From: Polaromonas sp. YR568
GTDB taxonomy: Bacteria; Pseudomonadota; Gammaproteobacteria; Burkholderiales; Burkholderiaceae_C
Direction: 5' to 3'
DNA: 64,000 bases
NCBI RefSeq assembly: GCF_900116715.1
Contig: NZ_FPBM01000005.1
Span: forward strand, 124,001-188,000
The stretch's first letter is position 1. Every line of letters starts with the position of its first letter. Positions 46,162-55,611 of this stretch are shown here, one piece after another. The translations under genes and the position numbers were made by a program. The notes beneath the pieces were generated by a model, which was not told the origin of the DNA, did no database searches, and was given only the letters and a program-made list of their open reading frames with translations.

Positions 46162-47655
46162 ATGACCTACCTTCTTGCCCTTGACCAGGGAACCTCCAGC
46201 TCCCGCAGCATTGTGTTTGACGAGCACGGCCACATCGTGGCCCTGGCCCAGCAGGAGTTGCCGCAGATCTACCCCAAGCCCGGCTGGGTCGAGCATGACC
46301 TGAAGGAGATCTGGCGCACCCAGCTGGCGACGGCCCGCGAAGTGCTGGCCAAGGCAAACATCAAGGCCAGCGACATACGCGCACTGGGCATCACCAACCA
46401 GCGCGAAACCACCGCGGTGTGGAACCGCAAAACAGGCCAGCCCATCCAACACGCCATCGTCTGGCAAGACAGGCGCGCCGAAGCCACCTGCGCCGCGCTG
46501 CGCGAGCAAGGCAAGGAGAAACTGATCCAGTCCAAAACCGGCCTGCTGATCGACGCCTACTTCTCCGGCACCAAGCTCAAGTGGCTGCTCGACAACGTGC
46601 CCGGCGCACGCGCGCAAGCCGAGCGCGGCGAGCTGGCCTTCGGCACCATCGACAGCTGGCTGATGTGGCAGCTCACCGGCGGCGCGCTGCATGCCACCGA
46701 CGTGAGCAATGCATCGCGCACCATGCTATTCAATGTGCATACCAACCAGTGGGACGGTGAACTGCTTGAGCTGCTCGGCATCCCGGCCTCGCTGATGCCC
46801 AAGGTGTTGCCATCGAGCGCGCATTACGGCGACGTGCAGCCAGAACTGCTGGGCCATGCGATTGCCATAGGCGGCGTGGCCGGTGACCAGCAAAGTGCGC
46901 TCTTCGGCCAGGCATGCTTCAAGGCTGGCATGGCCAAGAACACCTATGGCACCGGCTGCTTCATGCTGATGCACACGGGCGGGCAATTCCAGACTTCGCA
47001 CAACGGGCTGCTGACCACCAGCGCAGCGCAGCCTTCTGCGAAAACGCAGTTCGCCATTGAAGGCAGCGTGTTCGTCGGCGGCGCCGTGGTGCAGTGGCTG
47101 CGCGACGGCCTGCACGCCATCAAGGGCAGCGCCGAAGTGCAGGCGCTGGCAGAAAGCGTGCCCGACTCGGGTGGCGTGATGATGGTGCCGGCCTTCACCG
47201 GCCTGGGCGCGCCCTACTGGAAGCCGGACGCGCGCGGCACCATCACCGGCCTGACGCGCGGCACCACGGTGGCCCACATCGCGCGCGCCGCGCTCGAAAG
47301 CATCGCCTACCAAAGCGCTGCCCTGCTGCAGGCCATGAGCCGCGACGCAGTGAGCGCCGGTGCGGCGCCCGTGGCCGAGCTGCGTGTGGACGGCGGCGCT
47401 TGCGTCAACGACCTGTTGATGCAGTTCCAGGCCGACCTGCTGGGCATTCCGGTGATCCGCCCGGCCGTGATCGAAACCACCGCGCTGGGCGCCGCTTACC
47501 TGGCGGGGCTGTCCAGCGGTGTCTACGGCAGCATTGACGAGCTCTCGGGCATGTGGCGCGCCGAGCGCAAGTTTTTGCCCACGCTGGGTGCGGACCGGGC
47601 CGCCGAGCTGATGGCGCGCTGGGAGCAGGCGGTGCGGCAGACCGTGCTGCAGTAA
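46162..47655 (+). CDS. glpK: Glycerol kinase
   Basis: The 497-residue FGGY kinase converts glycerol to glycerol-3-phosphate with ATP. It has [20 protein letters not shown] at the phosphate-binding loop, [21 protein letters not shown], and [20 protein letters not shown]. It also has the second signature [22 protein letters not shown] and [20 protein letters not shown]. The ATG at 46162 is the family start. It traps glycerol imported by GlpSTPQUV; no glpF facilitator gene is present in the window. Confidence 0.98.
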   Translation: MTYLLALDQGTSSSRSIVFDEHGHIVALAQQELPQIYPKPGWVEHDLKEIWRTQLATAREVLAKANIKASDIRALGITNQRETTAVWNRKTGQPIQHAIVWQDRRAEATCAALREQGKEKLIQSKTGLLIDAYFSGTKLKWLLDNVPGARAQAERGELAFGTIDSWLMWQLTGGALHATDVSNASRTMLFNVHTNQWDGELLELLGIPASLMPKVLPSSAHYGDVQPELLGHAIAIGGVAGDQQSALFGQACFKAGMAKNTYGTGCFMLMHTGGQFQTSHNGLLTTSAAQPSAKTQFAIEGSVFVGGAVVQWLRDGLHAIKGSAEVQALAESVPDSGGVMMVPAFTGLGAPYWKPDARGTITGLTRGTTVAHIARAALESIAYQSAALLQAMSRDAVSAGAAPVAELRVDGGACVNDLLMQFQADLLGIPVIRPAVIETTALGAAYLAGLSSGVYGSIDELSGMWRAERKFLPTLGADRAAELMARWEQAVRQTVLQ

Positions 47656-47720
47656 ACGGCCCCCTCCTCCTTCCAGCTTCCTGTCACATTTACCGCAAGA
47701 GCGGCGGCTAGACTGGCCGT

Positions 47721-48905
47721 ATGAGCCTCTCTGCCTCTTCCTTCTCCAGGCGCCGGCTGGTCCTGGGCGCCGGTGCCGCCGCGGTGCTGGGCCTGGCCGG
47801 CTGCAGGGCGCCGCAATCCGCGGCCACACCGAATCAACCGCCCCGCACACGCCTGCGCCTGATCGGCGAATCCCGCATCGCGCACCGCCTGCAGTTCCAG
47901 GGCACCACGGTGGGCGGGCTCTCGGGCATTGACTACGACGCCGCCAGCGGCCTGTATTACCTGATCAGCGACGACAGCTCCAGCATCAACCCCGCGCGCT
48001 TTTACACCGCGCGCATCGCGCTGGGCATGGACAGCCTGGGCCCGCCTGAGCTGCTAGGCGTCACCACCTTGCTGCAGGCCGACGGCAGCGCCTACCCTTC
48101 CGCCCTGCAAGGCCGCCAGGTGCCGGACCCTGAATCCATCCGCTGGCGGGCCGGCAGCCGGACCGTGCTCTGGACCAGCGAAGGCCACGCGCTCACCGGC
48201 GCATCGCCGGCGCTGCGCGAAACGCGGCCGGACGGCACGCTGGTGCGCGAGTTTGCGCTGCCTGCCATGTTTGACTTCCAGCTCACCCAGGGCTCGCGCA
48301 GCAACCTGACGCTGGAGGGCCTGGCCCTGACGCCCGACGGCGCCACCGCCTGGATCGCCATGGAAAACGCATTGCGTGAGGACGGGCCTGTGCCCACGGT
48401 GCAGGCGCCGGGCGGCCCCTGCCGCTTCACCCAGATTGATCTGGCCAGCGGAAAGGTTCTGCGCCAAATCGCCTACGTGCCCGACGCGATTCCACGCGCA
48501 CCCATACCGCCCACCGCGTTCGCCGACAACGGCGTGGCGGAAATCCTGATGCTGGACGCCGACCGGATGCTGGTGCTGGAGCGCGCCTACATGGCCGGCT
48601 GGGGCGCGGAGGCGGGCAATTCGCTGCGCCTCTACCTGGTCGACACACGGCAGGGTTCCGACACGCTGGCAATGCCCGCCCTGCAGCCTGGCGCCTACCG
48701 CGCGGTGGACAAAACACTGATCGCCGACTTTGCGGCCTTCATCGGCCCAGGCGCCGGCCCCCGGCTGGAGCGCCTGGACAATACCGAAGGCATGGCCTGG
48801 GGCCCGGTGCTTCCCAACGGAAACCGCAGCCTGGTCTTCATTAGCGACGACAATTTCAGCTCCCGGCAAATCAGCCAGTGGCTGGCCTTTGAATTTTTGG
48901 ACTGA
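47721..48905 (+). CDS. Esterase-like/phytase-domain lipoprotein
   Basis: This 394-residue exported protein has a start with three arginines (SFSRRRLVLGAGAAAVLG) and a lipobox LAGC (Cys28), indicating a possibly Tat-exported lipoprotein. The mature part has VGGLSGIDYDAASGLYYLISDDSSSINPARFYT, a beta-propeller start, and LTLEGLALTPDGATAWIAMENAL. It ends LDNTEGMAWGPVLPNGNRSLVFISDDNF. This is the pattern of the 'esterase-like activity of phytase' family. The substrate is unknown. It lies 65 bases after glpK and 6 bases before proC. Confidence 0.83.
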   Translation: MSLSASSFSRRRLVLGAGAAAVLGLAGCRAPQSAATPNQPPRTRLRLIGESRIAHRLQFQGTTVGGLSGIDYDAASGLYYLISDDSSSINPARFYTARIALGMDSLGPPELLGVTTLLQADGSAYPSALQGRQVPDPESIRWRAGSRTVLWTSEGHALTGASPALRETRPDGTLVREFALPAMFDFQLTQGSRSNLTLEGLALTPDGATAWIAMENALREDGPVPTVQAPGGPCRFTQIDLASGKVLRQIAYVPDAIPRAPIPPTAFADNGVAEILMLDADRMLVLERAYMAGWGAEAGNSLRLYLVDTRQGSDTLAMPALQPGAYRAVDKTLIADFAAFIGPGAGPRLERLDNTEGMAWGPVLPNGNRSLVFISDDNFSSRQISQWLAFEFLD

Positions 48906-48911
48906 CTACGC

Positions 48912-49748
48912 ATGACTTCCACTTCCCGCGCAAGCACCGAACACATCGCCTTCATAGGCGGCGGCAACATGGCCAGCGCCATCATCGGCGGCCTGATCAA
49001 GCAGGGCCTGCCTGCCGGCCAGATCCAGGTGGTTGAACCCTTTGCCGAGCAGCGCGCCAAACTCACCCAGCATTTCGGCGTGCAGGTGCATGAAGCGCCG
49101 GGTGCGTCGCTGGCAAGCTCCGGCCTGGTGGTCTGGGCCGTCAAGCCGCAGACCTTCAAGGAGGCGGCGCTGCAAACGCAGCCGCATACCCAGGCGGCGC
49201 TGCATTTGAGCGTGGCGGCCGGGGTGCGCTCCAGCAGCATCGCGCACTGGCTGGGAACCCACCGGGTGGTGCGTGCCATGCCCAACACGCCGGCGCTGGT
49301 GGGCAAAGGCATGACGGCGCTGTTTGCGCGGACGGCCGCCACCAACACCGACCGGCTGGCGGTGGAAAAAGTGATCAAGCCCACCGGCGACTACCTGTGG
49401 CTGACCGAGGAATCCCAGCTGGACGCGGTGACCGCCCTGTCCGGCTCCGGCCCGGCATATGTGTTTTATTTCATCGAGGCGATGATCGAGGCCGGCACCG
49501 ACATGGGCCTGTCGGCGGAGCAAGCCCGCCAGCTGGCGATCGGCACCTTTGTGGGCGCCTCGGCGCTGGCGCAGGCCTCCGACGAGCCGCCACAGGAGCT
49601 GCGCGCGCGGGTCACCTCCAAAGGCGGCACGACCTATGCCGCGCTGACCTCCATGGAGCAGGACCGCGTCAAGATGCAGTTCATGCGAGCCATCCACGCC
49701 GCCCGGCAGCGCGCAGCCGAGCTGGGCGACGAGTTTGGCGGCGCTTGA
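48912..49748 (+). CDS. proC: Pyrroline-5-carboxylate reductase
   Basis: The 278-residue enzyme makes proline from pyrroline-5-carboxylate with NAD(P)H. It has the nucleotide-binding HIAFIGGGNMASAIIGGLI (residues 11-29), VRAMPNTPALVGKGMTALF, and the C-terminal signature SGSGPAYVFYFIEAMIEAGTDMGLS. It ends RARVTSKGGTTYAAL. Length and motifs are normal. It is close to the preceding lipoprotein gene and followed by a dispersed intergenic repeat. Confidence 0.97.
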   Translation: MTSTSRASTEHIAFIGGGNMASAIIGGLIKQGLPAGQIQVVEPFAEQRAKLTQHFGVQVHEAPGASLASSGLVVWAVKPQTFKEAALQTQPHTQAALHLSVAAGVRSSSIAHWLGTHRVVRAMPNTPALVGKGMTALFARTAATNTDRLAVEKVIKPTGDYLWLTEESQLDAVTALSGSGPAYVFYFIEAMIEAGTDMGLSAEQARQLAIGTFVGASALAQASDEPPQELRARVTSKGGTTYAALTSMEQDRVKMQFMRAIHAARQRAAELGDEFGGA

Positions 49749-49758
49749 GGTTTACAAG

Positions 49759-49813
49759 CAAAAAGGCCGTTTACCCAATAAGGACGGGCGCAAGAAGCTA
49801 CTCTTTTGATAGC
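49759..49813. repeat. Dispersed intergenic repeat (Comamonadaceae type)
   Basis: A block containing GGCCGTTTACC, AAGGACGGGCGCAAGAAGCT and TTTTGATAGC follows proC. The - strand GCTATCAAAA-AGTAGCTTCTTGCGC arrangement resembles a family of short intergenic repeats I associate with Comamonadaceae genomes. A partial match (GCTATCAAAA) lies at 37.16 kb. No second full copy is in this window, so the repeat status relies on recognition. Confidence 0.5.
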
Positions 49814-49980
49814 GGCCCAGTTTTCGGCCCATGAGGGCCAATCGGCCCGCGGCCGGGTCAACCGGCTGCGGGGGGCAAACGTTGAACAGGGGCGTACGTG
49901 CAGCCTGTCTTGAACCACACGGTGTGGCAAACCCCGGCAGCAGTCGCGTTACAACTTTCTCTAACATCCGGAGCTTCACC

Positions 49981-50202
49981 ATGAACAAACTTCTGTCCAC
50001 CCTCATCAGCGCCGCCGTCCTCGCCATGCCCCTGGCCGTGATCTCCACGCAGGCATCGGCCCAGGCCCCTGCAGCGGCTCCAGCAGCAGCACCCGCTGCA
50101 GCCCCAGCCGCAGCACCCGAGAAAAAGGCCGCAGCGCCCGCCAAGGCAAAGGCCAAAAAGGCCAAGCACAAAGCAAAAGCCAAGGCCAAAAAAGCCGTCT
50201 GA
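49981..50202 (+). CDS. Small secreted Ala/Pro- and Lys-rich protein
   Basis: The 73-residue product has a clear signal peptide (MNKLLSTLISAAVLAMPLAV, cleavage near ASA-QA). A mature part of only about 46 residues follows: four PAAA-type repeats, then a strongly basic KAKAKKAKHKAKAKAKK tail. Similar low-complexity periplasmic proteins include acid-shock-type proteins, but no family can be assigned. An own terminator follows. The DNA is internally repetitive. Confidence 0.75.
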   Translation: MNKLLSTLISAAVLAMPLAVISTQASAQAPAAAPAAAPAAAPAAAPEKKAAAPAKAKAKKAKHKAKAKAKKAV

Positions 50203-50220
50203 TCACACAGACGCAAACCA

Positions 50221-50248
50221 AAAAGCCCGCCAAGTGCGGGCTTTTTTC
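50221..50248 (+). terminator. Rho-independent terminator after the Ala/Lys-rich gene (possibly bidirectional)
   Basis: The stem AAAAAGCCCGC/GCGGGCTTTTTT with a short loop lies 18 bases after the stop codon and 18 bases beyond the ubiA stop on the other strand. A/T tracts on both sides would allow bidirectional termination. Confidence 0.88.
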
Positions 50249-50266
50249 ATGGGCGGGTGTTTCGGC

Positions 50267-51184
50267 TCAGCGGCCCAGGTACGACAGCACAATCCCCGCG
50301 AATACCGTGAACCCCAGCCAGTGATTCAGGCGGAAAGCCTTGAAGCAGTCATCGCGCTCCCGCTTGCGGATCAGCCAGCCGTGCCACAAGGCCTGCGCCA
50401 GCGCCACGCCAATCGCCACCCAGTAGATCGCTGACTGCACCATGCCCGCCAGGGCCCATGCCCAGATCGCCAGGTAAAGCCCGTAGCACAGCATGACCGC
50501 CGCCACATCGAACCGGCCCAGGGTGATGGCCGAGGTTTTCATGCCGATCTTCAGGTCATCGTCGCGGTCCACCATGGCGTATTCGGTGTCGTAGGCAATC
50601 ACCCAGAACAGGTTGCCAATCAACAAGACCCACGCCAGCAAGGGCACGCGCGACTGGACGGCGGCGAACGCCATCGGAATGCCGAAGCTGAAAGCCACGC
50701 CCAGCACCGCCTGCGGCATGGACACATAGCGCTTGGCATAGGGATACACCAGCGTGACGGCCAGCGCGGCGAACGACCAGGCGATGGTGACGGTATTGGT
50801 GGTGAGCACGAGGCCAAAAGCCAGCAGCGCCAGCACCGCGCCGACGATCAGCGCCTCGCGCACCGACACCGCCCCGCGGGTCACGGGCCGCTCGGCCGTG
50901 CGTTTGACGTGGCGGTCAAACTCCCGGTCGGCCACGTCGTTGATGCAGCAGCCCGCGCTGCGCATCAGGATGGTTCCCAGCGTGAACACCGCAACCAGGT
51001 GCCAGCCCGGAAAACCGTGTGACGCGATCCACAGCGCCGACAGCGTTGGCCAAAGCAGCAGCAACCAGCCCGCCGGACGGTTCCAGCGGATCAGTTGAAG
51101 GTAGAGATCGAGTTTTTGCGTTAACAAGCCAGGAGGCTCATCAGTCTTCGAGCAGCGATCGCAGCATCCAGGCGGTCTGCTCAT
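50267..51184 (-). CDS. ubiA: 4-hydroxybenzoate polyprenyltransferase
   Basis: This 305-residue inner-membrane prenyltransferase of ubiquinone synthesis has the prenyl-diphosphate site [21 protein letters not shown] and the second Asp-rich motif [23 protein letters not shown]. Eight or nine spans follow the conserved [16 protein letters not shown] start. The start is uncertain. The ATG at 51184 overlaps the dps end by 44 bases and adds a Cys-rich, unconserved stretch; a TTG at 51127 would give 286 residues, closer to the family norm. Confidence 0.93.
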   Translation of the reverse strand: MSRPPGCCDRCSKTDEPPGLLTQKLDLYLQLIRWNRPAGWLLLLWPTLSALWIASHGFPGWHLVAVFTLGTILMRSAGCCINDVADREFDRHVKRTAERPVTRGAVSVREALIVGAVLALLAFGLVLTTNTVTIAWSFAALAVTLVYPYAKRYVSMPQAVLGVAFSFGIPMAFAAVQSRVPLLAWVLLIGNLFWVIAYDTEYAMVDRDDDLKIGMKTSAITLGRFDVAAVMLCYGLYLAIWAWALAGMVQSAIYWVAIGVALAQALWHGWLIRKRERDDCFKAFRLNHWLGFTVFAGIVLSYLGR

Positions 51185-51665
51185 GCACCGTCAGGCGTTG
51201 CGTCAGCAAATCGGCGGTCGGCTCGTCATTGGCCTTGTCGGCCAGCGGGAACAGCTCGCGCGCGGTGCGTGCCACGGCTTCATGGCCTTGCACCAGGATG
51301 CGCACCATCTCGAGCGCCTTGGGCGGCACCACCGGCACATCAGGAATCGAGGCCAGCTTGCTGAACTGGGCATACGAGCCCGGCGCGGGGTGGCCCAGCG
51401 AGCGGATGCGTTCGGCCACCGGGTCGACCGCAGCCCAAAGTTCGGTGTACTGCGTCATGAACATCAGGTGCAGCGTGTTGAACATCGGGCCCGTCACGTT
51501 CCAGTGGAAGTTATGGGTGGTGAGGTAGAGCGTGTAGGTATCGGCCAGCAGGCGGCTCAGGCCCTTGGCGATCGCCGCGCGGTCTTTTTCACTGATGCCG
51601 ATGTTGATGGAGGGGGCGGCTTTACCAGCAGATTTGCCGGCAGGTTTGGTCGATGCTTTGGCCAT
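51141..51665 (-). CDS. Dps-family DNA-binding ferritin-like protein
   Basis: The 174-residue protein has a Lys/Ala-rich N-terminal tail ([20 protein letters not shown]) likely used for DNA binding. The Dps four-helix core contains [21 protein letters not shown] and [11 protein letters not shown]. Counting against E. coli Dps, His54, His66, Asp81 and Glu85 match ferroxidase ligands, but the position of the second-site Asp67 is Met70. It would store iron and protect DNA under peroxide stress. It lies 89 bases after oxyR on the same strand, consistent with OxyR control. Confidence 0.93.
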   Translation of the reverse strand: MAKASTKPAGKSAGKAAPSINIGISEKDRAAIAKGLSRLLADTYTLYLTTHNFHWNVTGPMFNTLHLMFMTQYTELWAAVDPVAERIRSLGHPAPGSYAQFSKLASIPDVPVVPPKALEMVRILVQGHEAVARTARELFPLADKANDEPTADLLTQRLTVHEQTAWMLRSLLED

Positions 51666-51754
51666 GGTGTTTCCCTTTTAAAAATCAGGTTTTAACTTTA
51701 CGAAATCAAGGTGAAGGCTGCAACAGCCGCACTCAATACCCGCCATAGACGGAT

Positions 51755-52750
51755 TTACGAGAGGCGGTTGACGCCGGGCAATTCGCAGGCATAGATGGCG
51801 TTGCGCAGCGCGGCAATGGCTTCATAGCGGGTGAAACTGCGCCGCCAGGCCAGCACCACGCGCCGGCTGGGCACTTCGCCCTCGAAGGGCAGGTATTTGA
51901 TGTACGAGGGCTGCTCTGCCGCCACGCTGCTGCGGCCCGCAGGCTTGCCTTTGGCGGCTTTTTTGGCGGCGGCCTGCTCGGCCAGCGCTTCTTTGGGCAC
52001 ACCCAGGCGCGGCACCAGCGTGATGCCCATACCGGCCGCCACCATGTGCTTGATGGTTTCCAGCGACGAGCCCTCAAAACTCTTGCTGATGCCTTCGGTG
52101 TTGCTGGAAAAGCGCGCGAACTCGGGGCAGACCTCCAGCACATGGTCGCGAAAGCAGTGGCCCGTGCCCAAGAGCAGCATGGTTTCCTTTTTCAGCTCTT
52201 CGGCCGTCACGCCCTTGCGCGAAGCCAGCGGGTGTGAGCTGGGCACCGCCGCCATGAAAGGCTCGTCATACAGCGGCGCGATCGCCAGGTTGGCATCGGG
52301 AAAGGGCTCGGCCAGGATGGCGCAATCAATCTCGCCGGTGCGCAGCTCTTCGAGCAGCTTGACGGTGAAGTTCTCCTGCAGCATGAGCGGCATTTGCGGC
52401 GTGTGGGCAATCGCCTGGCGCACCAGGTCGGGCAGCAAATAGGGGCCAATGGTGTAGATCACGCCCAGCCGCAGCGCGCCGGCCAGCGGGTCCTTGCCGC
52501 GCTTGGCGATTTCGCGGATGTTGTCGGCCTGCTCCAGCACGCTCTGGGCCTGGCGCACGATTTCTTCACCCAGCGGGGTCACGGTGATTTCGTTGGCGTT
52601 GCGCTCAAACAGCTTGACCTGCAGTTCTTCCTCAAGCTTCTTGATGGCCACACTGAGGGTGGGCTGCGAGACGTGACACGCATCGGCTCCCTTGCCGAAA
52701 TGCTTTTCCCGGGCAACGGCAACGATGTATTTGAGTTCGGTCAGCGTCAT
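51755..52750 (-). CDS. oxyR: Peroxide-sensing LysR-type regulator OxyR
   Basis: The 331-residue protein has an N-terminal LysR helix-turn-helix (MTLTELKYIVAVAREKHFGK, then CHVSQPTLSVAIKKLEEEL). The redox pair is in GHCFRDHVLEVCPEF: Cys199 and Cys208, the same numbering as E. coli OxyR. It carries an extra Ala/Lys-rich insert at about residues 255-282 (AEQAAAKKAAKGKPAGRSSV) not found in E. coli, near the end of the regulatory domain. The ATG at 52750 is the family start. It lies between a lipoprotein gene and dps. Confidence 0.92.
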   Translation of the reverse strand: MTLTELKYIVAVAREKHFGKGADACHVSQPTLSVAIKKLEEELQVKLFERNANEITVTPLGEEIVRQAQSVLEQADNIREIAKRGKDPLAGALRLGVIYTIGPYLLPDLVRQAIAHTPQMPLMLQENFTVKLLEELRTGEIDCAILAEPFPDANLAIAPLYDEPFMAAVPSSHPLASRKGVTAEELKKETMLLLGTGHCFRDHVLEVCPEFARFSSNTEGISKSFEGSSLETIKHMVAAGMGITLVPRLGVPKEALAEQAAAKKAAKGKPAGRSSVAAEQPSYIKYLPFEGEVPSRRVVLAWRRSFTRYEAIAALRNAIYACELPGVNRLS

Positions 52751-52776
52751 GGCGTCTCGCGATTCTAGGCCTTCGC

Positions 52777-53358
52777 CTACTTCCACGTCCCCTGGTTCTT
52801 GTAGTCCACGTCGGCCACGATACCTTGGGCATCAAACACCACGGTCAGGGTTTTGTGACTAGGCGTAAAGCCCCTCATCTCCTGATAGCTGTAAATCGCG
52901 GCGCGGCCCGCCGGTTGTTTGATCGCCGGGAAAATCGCCTCGCCTGGCGCCGGTCCGAACAGGGTATTGACCTGCGCCACCGTGGTCTTGCCGACCTCCA
53001 CCAGGGGCACCTTGCTGCCGTCGAAATCGGTGGCGTCTTCTTTCATGTTGGACAAATAGGACTTGGAAACCAGTTTGCCCTCGCTAAACACCACGGTCAA
53101 GGCATGAACCGGCGTCACGCCCACGGTCTTGGCCTGGCCACCCATGGAGGCATAGGCGTAGCTGAGCGTGCGAATCTGCTTTCCATTGGACAAGCCGGTT
53201 GCCTCCTGGAAAGGCCTGCCCAGACGGGCCATGACTTCCTGCTCGGTGGTTTTGCCCAGCGTCAACTCGCTCTCTGCCGGGCGCACGAATTTGGTCCCGG
53301 CACAGCCCGCCAGGGCCAAAGCCAATACCAGGGCAGCGCATTTAGTCATCCAGTTCAT
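52777..53358 (-). CDS. Putative lipoprotein with SmpA/BamE-like repeats
   Basis: The 193-residue protein has a lipoprotein signal ending LAGC (Cys19). It has two related motifs, LTLGKTTEQEVMARLGRPF and VEVGKTTVAQVNTLFGPAP, each the 'G-x-T-x-x-x-V-x-x-x-x-G' pattern seen in SmpA/OmlA-like domains. The gene is likely a tandem of two small domains. The ATG at 53358 has AGGAG 7 bases upstream; the in-frame ATG at 53364 is too close to it. It sits 26 bases before oxyR, but no functional link is known. Confidence 0.75.
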   Translation of the reverse strand: MNWMTKCAALVLALALAGCAGTKFVRPAESELTLGKTTEQEVMARLGRPFQEATGLSNGKQIRTLSYAYASMGGQAKTVGVTPVHALTVVFSEGKLVSKSYLSNMKEDATDFDGSKVPLVEVGKTTVAQVNTLFGPAPGEAIFPAIKQPAGRAAIYSYQEMRGFTPSHKTLTVVFDAQGIVADVDYKNQGTWK

Positions 53359-53443
53359 TCGCATTCTCCTCTTTCGTCTGTTATGAATATGTTGTTGAGT
53401 TCATGGCTTGTTTACCTGCAGGCCCCATCCCTCAGGCCCTAAC

Positions 53444-55594
53444 TCAGGCCTTAAGGTAGTCCGATTTTCCACCCAACCAGCGTGCGATGTGCAAATTCGC
53501 CAATTGCCGGTACTGGTCCAGCATTCTGGGCGCCAGGCCGCGCGCCCAGGCCAGCAGCGCCGCGTCGGTTTCAAGGTCGGCAAAACGCAGCAGCGGCGCG
53601 CCCGACTGCCGCGCGCCCAGAAACTCGCCGGGCCCGCGGATTTCCAGGTCGCGCCTGGCAATTTCAAAGCCGTCATTGGTTTGCGCCATGGCCTTGAGGC
53701 GCTCACGCGCCATCTCGCCCAAGCGTGAGGCTTCACCGGTCGAATAGAGCAGCACGCAGGCCGACGCAGCCGCGCCGCGCCCCACCCGGCCGCGCAGCTG
53801 GTGCAGCTGGCTCAGGCCAAAGCGCTCGGCATGCTCAATCACCATCAATGAAGCGTTGGGCACGTCCACTCCCACCTCAATCACCGTAGTGCTGACCAGC
53901 ACACCCATCACCCCGCTGGTGAACAAGGCCATCACGGCTTTCTTTTCGGCGACCGGCATGCGCGAATGCAGCAGGCCCACCATCACGCCAGGCAAGGCGG
54001 CACTAAGCGCCTCGTGCGTCTGGGTGGCATTGACGAGGTCGATGGACTCGCTTTCTTCAATCAGCGGGCAGACCCAGTAGATCTGCCGGCCCTCGGCAAG
54101 CTGGCCGCGTATGCGCGTGATCACCTCGTCGCGCCGGGCGTCGCTCACCACCTTGGTCACGATGGGCGTGCGGCCGGGGGGCAGCTCGTCGATGGTGGAA
54201 ACATCCAGGTCGGCGTAGTAGCTCATGGCCAGGGTGCGCGGAATGGGGGTGGCGGTCATCATGAGCAGGTGGGGCTCCTGCCCACCCTCGGTCATCTTGC
54301 TGCGCAGGGCAAGCCGCTGCGCCACGCCGAAGCGATGCTGCTCGTCGATGATGGCCAGCGCCAGGTTTTTGAACTTCACCTTGTCCTGGATCACGGCGTG
54401 CGTGCCTATCACCAGGCCTGCGGCGCCGCTTTCAATCAGCGCCAGCATCTCGCGCCGCTCCTTGGTCTTCTGGCTGCCGGTCAGCCAGGCGGTCTTGATG
54501 CCCAGGGGCTCCAGCCAGCCGATCAATTTGCTGAAGTGCTGCTCGGCCAGGATTTCGGTGGGCGCCATCAGGGCGCATTGCCAGCCCGCGTCAATGCAGC
54601 GGGCTGCGGCCAGCGCTGCCACCACGGTTTTACCTGCGCCCACATCGCCCTGCAGCAGCCGGTGCATGGGGATGTTTTTCTTCAGGTCCGCTTCAATTTC
54701 TTGGCACACGCGCTGCTGGGCGGCGGTGAGGCGAAACGGCAGGCGCTCGAGCAATTGTTCCTCCAGCGTGCACTGCGGGCCGCGCATGGCGGGGCCGTCC
54801 AGCGCCGGCGCGCGCATGGCGGCACGTATGCGCCTGGCCTGCAATTGCGACAGCTGCTGGGCCAACAGTTCCTCGGCCTTCAGGCGCTGCCAGGCCGGGT
54901 GGCTGCGGTCTTCCAGCGTAGCCAGCGCCACGTCTGGCGTGGGGTGATGCAAAAACTGTAGCGACTCACGCAGACTCCATAAGGGCTTCGGCATGTTTTT
55001 ACTCAAAAACTCGGCCGGAATGGTCTCACTGAGATCGGCGCGCGACAACCCGCTCAGCACCGCCTTGCGCAGGTAGTTCTGCGGCAAGGCAGCCACCGTG
55101 GGGTACACCGGCGTCAGCGCACCCGGCAATTCGCCGCCCGCCAGCCTGAAGGCGGGGTGAATCATTTCGCGGGCCACAAAACCACCGCGGATCTCACCAC
55201 GCACCCGCACGCGGGCGCCCACGCTCAGGGTCTTTTGGTGGGCCGGGTAAAAATTGATGAAGCGCAGCACGCAGGTGCCGCTGCCGTCGTCCACCGTCAC
55301 CCGCAGCTGGCGGCGCGGGCGAAAGGCGATGTCGCTGTGCGTCACCTCCCCTTCGATCTGCACCAGGTCGCCGTCGCGGGCATCGGCCAGGCGCACGATG
55401 CGGGTTTCGTCTTCATAACGCAGGGGCAGGTGCAGGGCCAGGTCGATATCGCGGCGCAGGCCTAGCTTTTCCAGGGCTTTTTGCGCCGGCGACTTGACCG
55501 GGGCTTTTTCAGCCTGAGCCCGAGGCGCGGCCTTGTCCCCGGCTGCAGCCTCTGGCGGGGCAGCTTTTCGGGCGGAAGCACCAGGTGGCGACAT
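53444..55594 (-). CDS. recG: ATP-dependent DNA helicase RecG
   Basis: The 716-residue branch-migration helicase has an N-terminal wedge/OB domain ([26 protein letters not shown]). Helicase motif I is [18 protein letters not shown], motif II is [13 protein letters not shown], and motif III is [29 protein letters not shown]. The C-terminal part contains [10 protein letters not shown]. The first 33 residues are Ala/Pro/Lys-rich and may not be real: a GTG at codon 33 would also serve. As written, the start lies only 17 bases from the divergent queA start. Confidence 0.96.
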   Translation of the reverse strand: MSPPGASARKAAPPEAAAGDKAAPRAQAEKAPVKSPAQKALEKLGLRRDIDLALHLPLRYEDETRIVRLADARDGDLVQIEGEVTHSDIAFRPRRQLRVTVDDGSGTCVLRFINFYPAHQKTLSVGARVRVRGEIRGGFVAREMIHPAFRLAGGELPGALTPVYPTVAALPQNYLRKAVLSGLSRADLSETIPAEFLSKNMPKPLWSLRESLQFLHHPTPDVALATLEDRSHPAWQRLKAEELLAQQLSQLQARRIRAAMRAPALDGPAMRGPQCTLEEQLLERLPFRLTAAQQRVCQEIEADLKKNIPMHRLLQGDVGAGKTVVAALAAARCIDAGWQCALMAPTEILAEQHFSKLIGWLEPLGIKTAWLTGSQKTKERREMLALIESGAAGLVIGTHAVIQDKVKFKNLALAIIDEQHRFGVAQRLALRSKMTEGGQEPHLLMMTATPIPRTLAMSYYADLDVSTIDELPPGRTPIVTKVVSDARRDEVITRIRGQLAEGRQIYWVCPLIEESESIDLVNATQTHEALSAALPGVMVGLLHSRMPVAEKKAVMALFTSGVMGVLVSTTVIEVGVDVPNASLMVIEHAERFGLSQLHQLRGRVGRGAAASACVLLYSTGEASRLGEMARERLKAMAQTNDGFEIARRDLEIRGPGEFLGARQSGAPLLRFADLETDAALLAWARGLAPRMLDQYRQLANLHIARWLGGKSDYLKA

Positions 55595-55611
55595 GGGACA
55601 ATTGTGCCTTC

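Noticed and set aside
49749..49980. Small RNA gene after proC
   Set aside because: The structured sequence matches a dispersed intergenic repeat type; no promoter-terminator pair was found.
49981..50202. Histone H1-like DNA-binding protein
   Set aside because: The basic Ala/Lys tail looks similar, but a strong signal peptide precedes it, so the product should be exported.
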